9,681 nt of DNA. It comes from an uncultured Phascolarctobacterium sp. Lineage in GTDB: Bacteria > Bacillota > Negativicutes > Acidaminococcales > Acidaminococcaceae. Within the stretch, counting starts at the first letter, position 1; each line of letters begins with the position of its first letter. Where the stretch lies: positions 1 to 9,681 of the forward strand of contig CAKQHU010000041.1 in the NCBI GenBank assembly GCA_934234275.1, given 5' to 3'. Positions 1 through 6,411 of this stretch are shown piece by piece. A program made the position numbers and the translations under genes. The notes under the pieces were generated by a model. It was not told where the DNA came from. It did no database searches and saw nothing but the letters and a program-made list of their open reading frames with translations.

Positions 1-417
<417 letters not shown>

Positions 418-435
418 TAACAAGGATTTTTCCGA

Positions 436-465
436 TTTACAGAGAATATATAAAAGTGGTATAAA
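436..465 (+). promoter_or_regulatory. Probable sigma-A promoter upstream of yajC (extended -10)
   Basis: The -35 TTTACA (436-441, 5 of 6 matches to TTGACA) is separated by 18 bases from the -10 TATAAA (460-465, 5 of 6). A TG lies at 457-458, one base before the -10, making an extended -10. This would start transcription near 472 and give a leader of about 85 bases before yajC. It is likely the promoter for yajC, the cyclo-ligase gene, secD and secF, since no terminator is visible until after secF. The call rests on consensus matching only. Confidence 0.6.
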
Positions 466-489
466 TAAACCAAACTATTGCATACTAAA

Positions 490-531
490 ATGTTTGCAAG
501 AGGAACCTGCAAATATGTCCGAATTTGCGGG
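490..531 (+). promoter_or_regulatory. yajC leader: two mutually exclusive hairpins
   Basis: Hairpin A pairs 490-498 with 508-516 (core TTTGCA/TGCAAA, 9 pairs including one G-U, 9-base loop). Hairpin B pairs 506-514 (CCTGCAAAT) with 523-531 (ATTTGCGGG), giving 9 pairs including one G-U and an 8-base loop. Both use the same central TGCAAAT segment, so only one can form at a time. B contains more G-C pairs and should be the more stable. It ends 14 bases before the GGAGG of yajC. The pairing is seen directly; a regulatory role is inference. Confidence 0.35.
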
Positions 532-545
532 AAGTGATAAAATGT

Positions 546-550
546 GGAGG
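546..550 (+). promoter_or_regulatory. Ribosome binding site choosing the yajC start
   Basis: GGAGG is followed by 8 bases and then ATG at 559, an ideal spacing. It therefore favours 559 over the in-frame GTG at 544, which lies upstream of this site. A second in-frame ATG at 577 has its own fair site (AAGGTGGAG, 563-571), so initiation there cannot be excluded. Confidence 0.7.
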
Positions 551-558
551 TGTTCAAT

Positions 559-849
559 ATGCAAGGTGGAGATACAATGGCTTTGCTCAATTCTCTATGG
601 CCCTTCTTTTTAATGGGCGGCATATTCTATTTCATGCTCTGGAAACCCCAGAAAAAAGAGCAGCAGAAAAGACAGGATTTGTTAAACAGCCTGAAGGAAG
701 GCGACGAAATCATTACCATCGGCGGTATCTATGGTAAGATTACCGCTATTTCCGAAAAACGCGTTAAGGTAGAGGTTGCCGAAGGCGTAGTAATCGAAAT
801 GGCGCGCAATGCTGTCAGCGGTTTCCAAAACCCCGCTAAAAATTCCTGA
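559..849 (+). CDS. yajC: Preprotein translocase subunit YajC
   Basis: YajC is a small inner-membrane protein that associates with SecD and SecF and with the SecYEG channel. From the ATG at 559 it is 96 aa, normal for the family. Residues about 8-27 form one membrane segment (LLNSLWPFFLMGGIFYFML). The positively charged stretch KPQKKEQQKR follows. The conserved cytoplasmic domain then carries GDEIITIGGIYGKI (residues 48-61) and a short beta-rich end. It lies between tgt and the secDF genes, as in many bacteria. The stop codon TGA (847-849) shares its last base with the ATG of the next gene, suggesting coupled translation. The start could instead be ATG 577, giving 90 aa. Confidence 0.95.
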   Translation: MQGGDTMALLNSLWPFFLMGGIFYFMLWKPQKKEQQKRQDLLNSLKEGDEIITIGGIYGKITAISEKRVKVEVAEGVVIEMARNAVSGFQNPAKNS

Positions 850-1433
850 TGGTGATTGCAGAAGAAAAAGTTGAGCTGCGCAAGTATTTTAAAAGGCTGC
901 GGTCGCAATTGACCGCAGAGCAGGCTGCCTCCGGCAGTCTGCTGACTGCCCGTCAGATACTGGCCTGTGATGCATATCGCAAAGCGAACTGCATCATGGG
1001 CTATTTGGCTTTCGGAAATGAGCTGTCTGTAGACCCGGTTTTGCAGCAGGCCTTGGCCGACGGCAAAACTGTTGCCGTGCCGTTGGTGCAATCTGCTACG
1101 GAGATGGCTCCGGTGCAGCTGGAAAACATGCTGGACTTTGAGCTTGACCGTTACGGCATCCGCAGCGTCCGCCAGCCGGCGAAGCTGCTGCAGCCGCAGC
1201 GGCTTGACCTTGTACTGGTGCCTGGAGTGGCCTTCGGCCGCGATGGCAGCAGACTGGGGATGGGCGCTGGCTATTATGACCGTTTTCTGCCGCAGGCGGA
1301 AAACGCTTTGCTCATGGGCATCGCTTACGATGCTTTTATTCAGCCGAATCTGCCACGGGATGAATTTGACGTGCTTGTACAGCTTTTAGCAAGTGAAAGC
1401 GGGATTACCACTCTCAGTCCGCTTAGCTTATAA
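849..1433 (+). CDS. ygfA: 5-formyltetrahydrofolate cyclo-ligase (methenyltetrahydrofolate synthetase)
   Basis: The enzyme uses ATP to convert 5-formyl-THF to 5,10-methenyl-THF, returning a folate storage or inhibitory form to the one-carbon pool in the cytoplasm. The 194 aa length is typical. The N-terminus has the basic nucleotide-binding region LRKYFKRLRSQ (residues 10-20). The substrate region contains GYLAFGNELS (51-60). The family signature is at 122-147: VLVPGVAFGRDGSRLG followed by GAGYYDRFL. The usual wording is LGYGGGYYDR; here it reads LGMGAGYYDR, a mild variant. The ATG overlaps the yajC stop by one base (TGATG) and no strong ribosome site is seen, so it probably relies on coupling to yajC. 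Other names for this gene are fau, yqgN and fthC. Its place between yajC and secD is unusual. Confidence 0.93.
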   Translation: MVIAEEKVELRKYFKRLRSQLTAEQAASGSLLTARQILACDAYRKANCIMGYLAFGNELSVDPVLQQALADGKTVAVPLVQSATEMAPVQLENMLDFELDRYGIRSVRQPAKLLQPQRLDLVLVPGVAFGRDGSRLGMGAGYYDRFLPQAENALLMGIAYDAFIQPNLPRDEFDVLVQLLASESGITTLSPLSL

Positions 1434-1462
1434 ATTAAATCCAGTTAATCCAAAAAAATCTT

Positions 1463-1470
1463 AAGGAGGA
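1463..1470 (+). promoter_or_regulatory. Strong ribosome binding site supporting a TTG start for secD
   Basis: AAGGAGGA lies 7 bases before TTG at 1478. The TTG-initiated protein begins with a short charged N-terminus followed by the first SecD membrane segment, so this rare start is well supported. The strong site may offset the weak start codon. Confidence 0.85.
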
Positions 1471-1477
1471 AGTTATT

Positions 1478-2716
1478 TTGCGTTGGAATGAATTCGGGAA
1501 ATTTCTGATTGTCGCTTTGGCGATTATCGGCGGTTTCTGCGTATACATCTCGCCTCTGGCTAATTCCATTAAACAGGGCTTGGATCTGCAAGGTGGTACT
1601 CATGTAGTTTTACAGGCTGTGGATACGCCGGAACTTAAGGTTGACGATGACGCTGTCAACCGCAGTGTAAAGGTTATTGAGCGTCGTGTAAATGAGTTGG
1701 GCCTGACCGAGCCTGTTATTCAGCGTCAGGGCAAGGATCGTATTATTGTTGAGCTGCCGGGCGTAAAGGACCCTGAAAAGGCTATTGCTATGCTGGGCCG
1801 TACCGCTATGCTGCAGTTCAAGGATGAAAGCGGCAAGGTTGTTCTCACAGGCAGTGACCTGAAGGACGCCAAAGCACAGGTTTCCCAAGGCAATCAGGCT
1901 GTAGTAGGCCTGGAATTTAATGATGAGGGCGGCAAAAAATTTGCTGACCTTACTGCCCGCAATGTAGGCAAAAAAATCGCTATCGAGCTTGACGGCCAGG
2001 TGCTGACCGCTCCTGTAGTACAGGAAGCTATCACCGGCGGTCATGCACAGATTTCCGGCTCCCGCAATGTTGAGGAAGCCGAGCATCTGGCAATTCTGCT
2101 GCGCAGCGGCAGTCTGCCGGTTAAAATCGAAGTAATGGAAAACCGTACCGTTGGTCCTACCCTCGGCCAGGATTCCAAGGACAAAAGCGTTAAAGCCTTC
2201 AGCATCGGTATTATCGGCGTATTTGTATTTATGCTGCTGTTCTACCGTCTGGCAGGCGTAGTTGCGGACATTGCTCTGCTGCTGTACGTAATGCTGCTGC
2301 TTTTGGTAATGCGCTATCTGGGTGCAACACTGACACTGCCTGGTATCGCAGGTATTATCCTGTCTGTCGGCATGGCGGTTGACGCCAACGTACTGATTTT
2401 CGAACGCTTCAAGGAAGAGGTTAAGCGCGGCAAAACTCTGCGCAGTGCGATGGATTCCGGCTTTGGCCGCGCTATCGTAACCATCCTTGACTCCAACCTT
2501 ACTACAATCATGGCCGCAGCCGTACTGTTCTACCTGGGCACCGGTCCTATCAAGGGCTTTGCTGTTACCCTGGCACTTGGTACCTTGCTGAGTATGTTTA
2601 CCGCAGTAACCGTTACCAAATTCCTGCTGCGCTTCCTGATTTACAGTAACATCACCAAGAGTCCCTTCCTGTTTGGTGCAAGAGCACCGAAAGCAAAAGA
2701 GGAGGTGGCTAAATAA
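1478..2716 (+). CDS. secD: Protein translocase subunit SecD
   Basis: SecD is an RND-family membrane protein that works with SecF, using the proton gradient to pull exported proteins through SecYEG on the outer face of the inner membrane. It is 412 aa from a TTG start, the short form seen in Firmicutes (E. coli SecD is about 615 aa). TM1 is at about 9-27. GLDLQGG (34-40) opens the large extracytoplasmic P1 domain (about 34-225). GPTLGQ (226-231) leads into a bundle of five more membrane segments. GMAVDANVLIFERFKEE (298-314) contains the conserved TM4 aspartate, D302, linked to proton flow. LDSNLTTI (337-344) is also typical. The stop TAA shares its last base with the secF ATG (TAATG). No separate promoter is visible in the 44-base gap upstream, so it is probably read through from yajC. 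Confidence 0.98.
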   Translation: MRWNEFGKFLIVALAIIGGFCVYISPLANSIKQGLDLQGGTHVVLQAVDTPELKVDDDAVNRSVKVIERRVNELGLTEPVIQRQGKDRIIVELPGVKDPEKAIAMLGRTAMLQFKDESGKVVLTGSDLKDAKAQVSQGNQAVVGLEFNDEGGKKFADLTARNVGKKIAIELDGQVLTAPVVQEAITGGHAQISGSRNVEEAEHLAILLRSGSLPVKIEVMENRTVGPTLGQDSKDKSVKAFSIGIIGVFVFMLLFYRLAGVVADIALLLYVMLLLLVMRYLGATLTLPGIAGIILSVGMAVDANVLIFERFKEEVKRGKTLRSAMDSGFGRAIVTILDSNLTTIMAAAVLFYLGTGPIKGFAVTLALGTLLSMFTAVTVTKFLLRFLIYSNITKSPFLFGARAPKAKEEVAK

Positions 2717-3600
2717 TGAAGTTATCTATTGTTAAGCGTTACAAAATTTTCTTCGCTATTACCATCACCTTCCTGATTATCGGTATCGGCTCCATGCTCT
2801 TCAAGGGCTTCAACCTGGGCATTGACTTTACCGGCGGCAGCATCATGGATCTGCAGTTCAACAAGCCTGTTACTGTATCTCAGGTACGTGATGTGCTCAA
2901 GGAAAAGGATCTGGGTAATGCTATTATCCAGCTGGAAAGCAGCGACAGCAATGCCAAGAGCTCTAAGGGCGTGCTGATTCGTACAGGCGTTATCAGCGAC
3001 GAGCAGCGTCAGCAGGTTATGACCGATTTGAAGAGCAAGCTTGGCGACTTTGCTATCCAGCGTGTTGAAAACGTTGGTGCTACCGTCGGCGGTGAGCTGA
3101 TTCAACAGGCTGTTATGGCGATTGTGCTTTCCTGGTTCCTGATGATTGCTTATATCACCATCCGCTTTGAATTCCGCTTTGCTCTGGCAGCGATTGTCGC
3201 TTTGATTATCGACGTACTGGTAACTCTGAGCTATTTCTCCCTATTCCATATGGAGCTGGATTCCTCCTTCGTTGCAGCTTTGCTGACGGTTGTAGGTTAT
3301 TCTGTCAACGGTACTATCGTTATCTTCGACCGTATCCGTGAAAACCTGAAAATCCATCGCCGCAGCGAAAGCATGACGGAAATGGTAGACAACAGTATCT
3401 GGCAGACCATGGGACGCAGTATTTATACTGTTGGTACCTCTCTGTTCGCTGTTGTAGCTATCTTCATCTGGGGCGGTGAAACTATCCGCAACTTCTCTTT
3501 TGCGATGCTGGTAGGCTTCTCCAGTGGTGCTTATACCTCCACCTTCCTCGCAGGTCCGTTATGGATGATGCTGCGTAAGCTGAAACCCGGCAGAGATTAA
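2716..3600 (+). CDS. secF: Protein translocase subunit SecF (TM4 Asp replaced by Gly)
   Basis: SecF is the partner of SecD in the proton-driven translocation complex. It is 294 aa, a normal length. TM1 is at about 10-28. GIDFTGG (35-41) begins the periplasmic P1 domain, and five further membrane segments run from about 132 to 287. The TM4 motif reads GYSVNGTIVIFDRIREN (194-210). In E. coli and B. subtilis the residue after the Asn is an aspartate (D213 in E. coli SecF, NDS/NDT); here it is Gly199, codon GGT at 3310-3312. Arg234 in the following GRSIYTVGTSL motif is present. The ribosome site GGAGG (2701-2705) lies inside the end of secD, 10 bases before the ATG, and the two genes overlap by one base. 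The protein otherwise looks intact and is followed by a terminator. Confidence 0.97.
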   Translation: MKLSIVKRYKIFFAITITFLIIGIGSMLFKGFNLGIDFTGGSIMDLQFNKPVTVSQVRDVLKEKDLGNAIIQLESSDSNAKSSKGVLIRTGVISDEQRQQVMTDLKSKLGDFAIQRVENVGATVGGELIQQAVMAIVLSWFLMIAYITIRFEFRFALAAIVALIIDVLVTLSYFSLFHMELDSSFVAALLTVVGYSVNGTIVIFDRIRENLKIHRRSESMTEMVDNSIWQTMGRSIYTVGTSLFAVVAIFIWGGETIRNFSFAMLVGFSSGAYTSTFLAGPLWMMLRKLKPGRD

Positions 3601-3611
3601 TATTAAAACTT

Positions 3612-3665
3612 ATAGCCTGTGTGCATTCGGAAAAATGAATGCCGCAGGCTATTTTTCTTGTTTTT
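3612..3665 (+). terminator. Rho-independent terminator after secF
   Basis: ATAGCCTG (3612-3619) pairs with CAGGCTAT (3645-3652), and GCATTC (3623-3628) with GAATGC (3637-3642). A small internal loop separates the two stems (TGT against CG), and the apical loop is 8 bases. A T-rich run, TTTTTCTTGTTTTT, follows from 3652. It begins 12 bases after the secF stop and probably ends the yajC-secF transcript. Confidence 0.85.
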
Positions 3666-3691
3666 GACGGCTGAAAAAGCTAAAATAATAG
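3658..3691 (+). promoter_or_regulatory. Possible promoter for the DUF218 gene
   Basis: Two overlapping readings exist. One is TTGTTT (3658-3663), 17 bases, TAAAAT (3681-3686). The other is TTGACG (3664-3669), 16 bases, TAATAG (3686-3691). Each has one good and one poor hexamer. A promoter is expected here because a terminator lies just upstream and a gene starts at 3746. Confidence 0.4.
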
Positions 3692-3732
3692 GTGATATTG
3701 CAAGAGAAGCTTTTGTTTTTATCGGTACTGTT

Positions 3733-3738
3733 AAGGAG
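3733..3738 (+). promoter_or_regulatory. Ribosome binding site setting the DUF218 gene start
   Basis: AAGGAG is followed by 7 bases and then ATG at 3746. This favours 3746 over an in-frame start at 3692, which would add 18 residues and has no comparable site. Confidence 0.75.
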
Positions 3739-3745
3739 AACTGGA

Positions 3746-4522
3746 ATGATTTATATCTTAAAATTTATCGCAGCCTTTTTATTGCCTCCGGGTTTGTTTG
3801 TGCTGCTGGGAATCATACTGAGTGTTTATTTGTGGCGGCAGCGCAAGCGCTTCGGCCTTTTGCCTTTCAGCTTGAGCGCTTTTTTGACGCTGCTGTTATA
3901 CTTCAGCTCTACCTTATTGGGAGCCAAGCTGTTGGGACAGCCGTTGGAGAACCGTTATATTCAGCAGCAGCCTGACGCTGCGCAGGTGATAGTTGTTCTT
4001 GGCGGCGGCAGCGTCGGTTCCGCACCGGACGGTACTGAGCGCGGAGGCCTGATGTCGGCCGGAGCGGCGCGTCTGCTGACGGCAGCACGTCTGGCAAAAC
4101 AGCATTCGCTGCCGGTGCTCATCAGCGGTGGGCAGGTATTCAGCGACGGCGTGAGCGAGGCGCTTGTCGCCGAGCGTATTCTGCTGCAGCTGGGGCTGCC
4201 GCAGGAGCAGATTATCGTTGAAACGCAGGCCAGAACAACGAAGGAAAATGCTGCTTATACTGCCGCACTCTGTCATGAGCGCGGCTACAACAACGTGCTG
4301 CTGCTGACAAGTGCGCTGCATATGCCTCGCAGTATGCAGTTCTTTGAGCGTTATTTAGGCGAGCAGGGCGTTAAGGTTGCCGCCTATCCCTGCGATTACA
4401 CGCTCAATCCGCAGGGCAAGTTTAATCCGCGCTGGCTGGTGCCGCAGCTGCAGGCCTTTGACGTTACCTGTATGGCTTTGCACGAATATGTGGGGATGGC
4501 CGGAGCCTTTTTACAGCACTGA
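3746..4522 (+). CDS. YdcF/ElyC-like DUF218 inner-membrane protein
   Basis: This belongs to the DUF218 (YdcF) family. From the ATG at 3746 it is 258 aa. Two N-terminal membrane segments (about 5-29 and 36-62) precede a DUF218 domain (about 80-250). Conserved pieces are VIVVLGGG (81-88), the Gly/Ala-rich helix GLMSAGAARLLTAARLA, LISGG (125-129), ARTTKENA (162-169) and LLLTSALHMPRS (185-196). The layout and length match E. coli ElyC, an envelope factor affecting peptidoglycan and lipid-carrier metabolism; the similarity to ElyC is from memory of its architecture, not an alignment. The biochemical activity of this family is not firmly known. It appears monocistronic, with a terminator on each side, and its role in envelope assembly would fit a diderm cell. 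Confidence 0.85.
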   Translation: MIYILKFIAAFLLPPGLFVLLGIILSVYLWRQRKRFGLLPFSLSAFLTLLLYFSSTLLGAKLLGQPLENRYIQQQPDAAQVIVVLGGGSVGSAPDGTERGGLMSAGAARLLTAARLAKQHSLPVLISGGQVFSDGVSEALVAERILLQLGLPQEQIIVETQARTTKENAAYTAALCHERGYNNVLLLTSALHMPRSMQFFERYLGEQGVKVAAYPCDYTLNPQGKFNPRWLVPQLQAFDVTCMALHEYVGMAGAFLQH

Positions 4523-4528
4523 GTTGCA

Positions 4529-4577
4529 GCGGAAGCCGCAAGCAGCCGGTGAATTTGCATATTTTCCGCCTTTTTTG
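4529..4577 (+). terminator. Probable terminator after the DUF218 gene, overlapping the next promoter
   Basis: GCGGAA (4529-4534) pairs with TTCCGC (4564-4569), followed by CTTTTTTG (4570-4577). The 29-base interior can add a short GCAA/TTGC pairing (4538-4541 with 4555-4558). The loop is larger than usual, so this is weaker than the other two terminators, but the T run directly after the right arm is typical. Confidence 0.45.
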
Positions 4578-4583
4578 TATAAT
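4555..4583 (+). promoter_or_regulatory. Promoter for the lipoprotein/SH3 gene pair
   Basis: TTGCAT (4555-4560), exactly 17 bases, then a perfect TATAAT (4578-4583). The -35 matches only TTG, but the -10 and spacing are ideal. Transcription would start near 4590, about 38 bases before the lipoprotein ATG. Confidence 0.6.
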
Positions 4584-4596
4584 AAGTAACAGATAG

Positions 4597-4611
4597 AAAT
4601 AAATATTATTT
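4597..4611 (+). repeat. AT-rich inverted repeat in the lipoprotein 5' leader, possible Fur-like operator
   Basis: AAATAA (4597-4602), ATA, TTATTT (4606-4611) is a perfect 6-3-6 inverted repeat just downstream of the expected transcription start. Read as a 7-1-7 site it matches about 9 of 14 positions of the Fur consensus. An iron-type regulator would suit a metal-chelate binding protein, but the sequence is AT-only and could occur by chance. Confidence 0.25.
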
Positions 4612-4627
4612 TTGGGCGAGGTATATT

Positions 4628-5563
4628 ATGAAAAAAATTCTGTTCTTAGTTTGCCTGCTGCTGTGTCTGCTGCTTGCCGGCTGCGGACCGCAGGAGAAAA
4701 ATACCGCCGACAGCGGTAAGGTTTTGTACACGGTGACGGATGCGACGGGCACCAAGCTGAGCTTCAGCGAAAAGCCGCAGCGTATTGTGAGCCTGAACGT
4801 ATCTGCCGATGAAATTTTGCTGGATATGGTTGACAGTAAGCGACTGGTTGCGTTGTCGCTTCTGGCTGATGACCCCGGTATCTGCAGTGCCGGTGATAAG
4901 GTTAAAACAGTGCAGGGCAGGGCGCAGGGAAGCAATCTGGAAAGCGTTTTGGCTATGCAGCCCGATCTGGTTATTATCCCGGATTATACCGTGGAGCCGA
5001 TTCAGGGACTGCGCAGCGCGGGACTCAAGGTTTATGTGTGCCATACGCCGAACAATGTGCAGGATATCTTTAAGTTTATTAAGGAAATCGGCTCTGCCGT
5101 AGGCGAGGAGGCCAAGGGCGAGGAAATGGCGAAAAATATGGAAACACAGCTGGAGGCAGTGCGCAAGCAGGCGCTGCAGGCTGCAGGCGATAAGCCGCTT
5201 AATGTGCTGGCGCTGTCCTTTACCGGACCGCTGGGCATGAGGGGCACCTTCAGCGGCCTGTGCTATTATGCAGGCGTACATAACGCGCTCGACGGCATGG
5301 ATATTCCGTATCAGGGGAACCTGTCGGAGGAAAAAATGCTGGAGCTTAATCCGGAGCTGATTATTACTCCGAGCTGGGATTACAGTAAAAAAGGCGACCC
5401 GGAGCAATTCCGTCAGCGCATTTTACAAAATCCAGCCTATAAAAGCATTAAGGCTGTAAAGAACGGCCGCGTACAAAGTCTGCATGACAATTATTTATAC
5501 AGTACTTCGCAATATACTGTTAAGGCTGTGCAGGAGCTGGCACATGCCGCTTACGGAATTTAG
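4628..5563 (+). CDS. ABC-type cobalamin/Fe3+-siderophore (BtuF/FecB-like) substrate-binding lipoprotein
   Basis: This is a class III periplasmic binding protein (Periplasmic_binding_2 family), 311 aa. A hydrophobic signal ends in the lipobox LAGC, so Cys19 should be lipidated and anchor the protein at the membrane. The first lobe has PQRIVSLNVSADEILLDM (50-67), the family's opening strand and helix, then LESVLAMQPDLVIIPDY (104-120). A long charged helix (about 159-187) links the lobes. The second lobe has EEKMLELNPELIITPSW (234-250) and the closing NPAYKSIKAVKNGRV (268-282). Known ligands in this family are vitamin B12, haem and ferric siderophores; the sequence does not tell which. No permease or ATPase gene is in the window, so it may serve a transporter encoded elsewhere. 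It has a weak ribosome site (GCGAGG, 6 bases before the ATG) and its own promoter, and is followed 18 bases later by the SH3 gene. Confidence 0.9.
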   Translation: MKKILFLVCLLLCLLLAGCGPQEKNTADSGKVLYTVTDATGTKLSFSEKPQRIVSLNVSADEILLDMVDSKRLVALSLLADDPGICSAGDKVKTVQGRAQGSNLESVLAMQPDLVIIPDYTVEPIQGLRSAGLKVYVCHTPNNVQDIFKFIKEIGSAVGEEAKGEEMAKNMETQLEAVRKQALQAAGDKPLNVLALSFTGPLGMRGTFSGLCYYAGVHNALDGMDIPYQGNLSEEKMLELNPELIITPSWDYSKKGDPEQFRQRILQNPAYKSIKAVKNGRVQSLHDNYLYSTSQYTVKAVQELAHAAYGI

Positions 5564-5581
5564 TTAGGAGATGCACTGGCA

Positions 5582-6313
5582 ATGAGATTGCTCAAAACAA
5601 TTGGTCTGACACTTTTATTGGCAGCGGGAATGCAGCTGTGCGCTGCTGCCGAGAAGCAGGAAGCGTTTTATACGGGTGAAAAAATCAAGGGCTATGATAA
5701 GGGAAGCTTTGTGGTTCTGGAAGAGGATGATATCAACTTTCGCAGTGCCGCCGAGGACGGCAATGTTTTGAAGGTGCTGCCGCATCATTCGCTGCTGCGT
5801 GTTATCCGTCAAAGCGGTGACTGGCTGGAGGCCGAATCGGACGGTGTGGACGGCTTTATCTATGCACCCTATACCGTTGCCGGCAGCAGAGATGAGCTGA
5901 CGCAGGAGGATTTTGCTCTTGGCTATGCAGCACTCGGACAGCAGTTCGATGAGCAGGAGGCCGAGGAGCGCCTGGGTGCCGTCAAGCAGGAGAAAATAGA
6001 TAAAAAGCGTAAGCAGATAAACTATACATTTGAGGGTGCCGTAATCAGTGTTGCCCGCAAAAAAAAGGCTGTGGAGGCAATCCGCGTAGTTGATCCCAAG
6101 TATATTACAATGCGCGGCGTAAGCATCGGTGACAGTGCCGGCAGAGCTGTAGGACAGTACGGTTTGCCTGATGCGGTTGTTTATGCTGCCGATAATACGA
6201 CCTACGAATATTTTTGGCAGGATGACAAGGAGCAGCCGCTGCGTTTTGCGCTGGAGGTTGACAAGCAGAGCCGTGTGACAGCCTTTATTTTGGAGAAGCT
6301 GAAGAAAAAATAG
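5582..6313 (+). CDS. Secreted SH3b-domain protein of unknown function
   Basis: I do not recognise a named gene. The 243 aa product begins with a signal peptide, with likely cleavage after Ala23 (CAAA/EK). A Cys at 20 is not in a good lipobox, so it is probably not a lipoprotein. Residues about 44-98 look like a bacterial SH3 domain: DINFRSAAEDGNVLKVLP, then LLRVIRQSGDWLEAES and GVDGFIYAPYT. SH3b domains often bind peptidoglycan. A charged linker (about 103-145) follows. The C-terminal part (about 148-238) has GVSIGDSAGRAVGQYGLPD and a beta-rich end, a pattern seen in small envelope proteins with a BamE-like or DUF4309-like fold; that match is tentative. The ribosome site AGGAG (5566-5570) lies 11 bases before the ATG. 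It probably shares a transcript with the preceding binding protein. Confidence 0.75.
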   Translation: MRLLKTIGLTLLLAAGMQLCAAAEKQEAFYTGEKIKGYDKGSFVVLEEDDINFRSAAEDGNVLKVLPHHSLLRVIRQSGDWLEAESDGVDGFIYAPYTVAGSRDELTQEDFALGYAALGQQFDEQEAEERLGAVKQEKIDKKRKQINYTFEGAVISVARKKKAVEAIRVVDPKYITMRGVSIGDSAGRAVGQYGLPDAVVYAADNTTYEYFWQDDKEQPLRFALEVDKQSRVTAFILEKLKKK

Positions 6314-6375
6314 CAGTCTGTGGTCAGTCTTTGCGGACTAAATACAATCAGGCCTTAAATGAGCATGTATACACT

Positions 6376-6406
6376 AAAAATCCTGCTTTATAAGCAGGAT
6401 TTTTTT
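6376..6406 (+). terminator. Strong rho-independent terminator after the SH3 gene
   Basis: TCCTGCTT (6381-6388) and AAGCAGGA (6392-6399) pair perfectly around a 3-base loop. The flanking A run (6376-6380) and T run (6400-6406) extend the pairing to 13 bp. The A and T runs make it usable on either strand, but no gene approaches from the other side. It separates the lipoprotein/SH3 pair from the lapA-recJ-rel unit. Confidence 0.92.
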
Positions 6407-6411
6407 GTATG

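Noticed and set aside
525..737. 70-codon plus-strand open frame overlapping yajC
   Set aside because: It is in another frame from YajC, has no domain and no ribosome site.
1610..3105. Minus-strand open frames opposite secD and secF (1610-2086, 2722-3105)
   Set aside because: They are antisense to unambiguous SecD and SecF and show no protein family features.
3619..3975. 118-codon plus-strand open frame starting inside the secF terminator
   Set aside because: It begins in the terminator stem and runs out of frame into the DUF218 gene, whose start has a good ribosome site and family motifs.
4646..5407. 253-codon minus-strand open frame opposite the binding-protein gene
   Set aside because: It mirrors the codon bias of the real gene, has no recognisable domain, and would be antisense to a lipoprotein with a clear signal and family motifs.
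6315..6339. AGTCTG/CGGACT hairpin just after the SH3 gene
   Set aside because: It is six pairs with a G-U, with no following T run, and the strong terminator lies 40 bases downstream.
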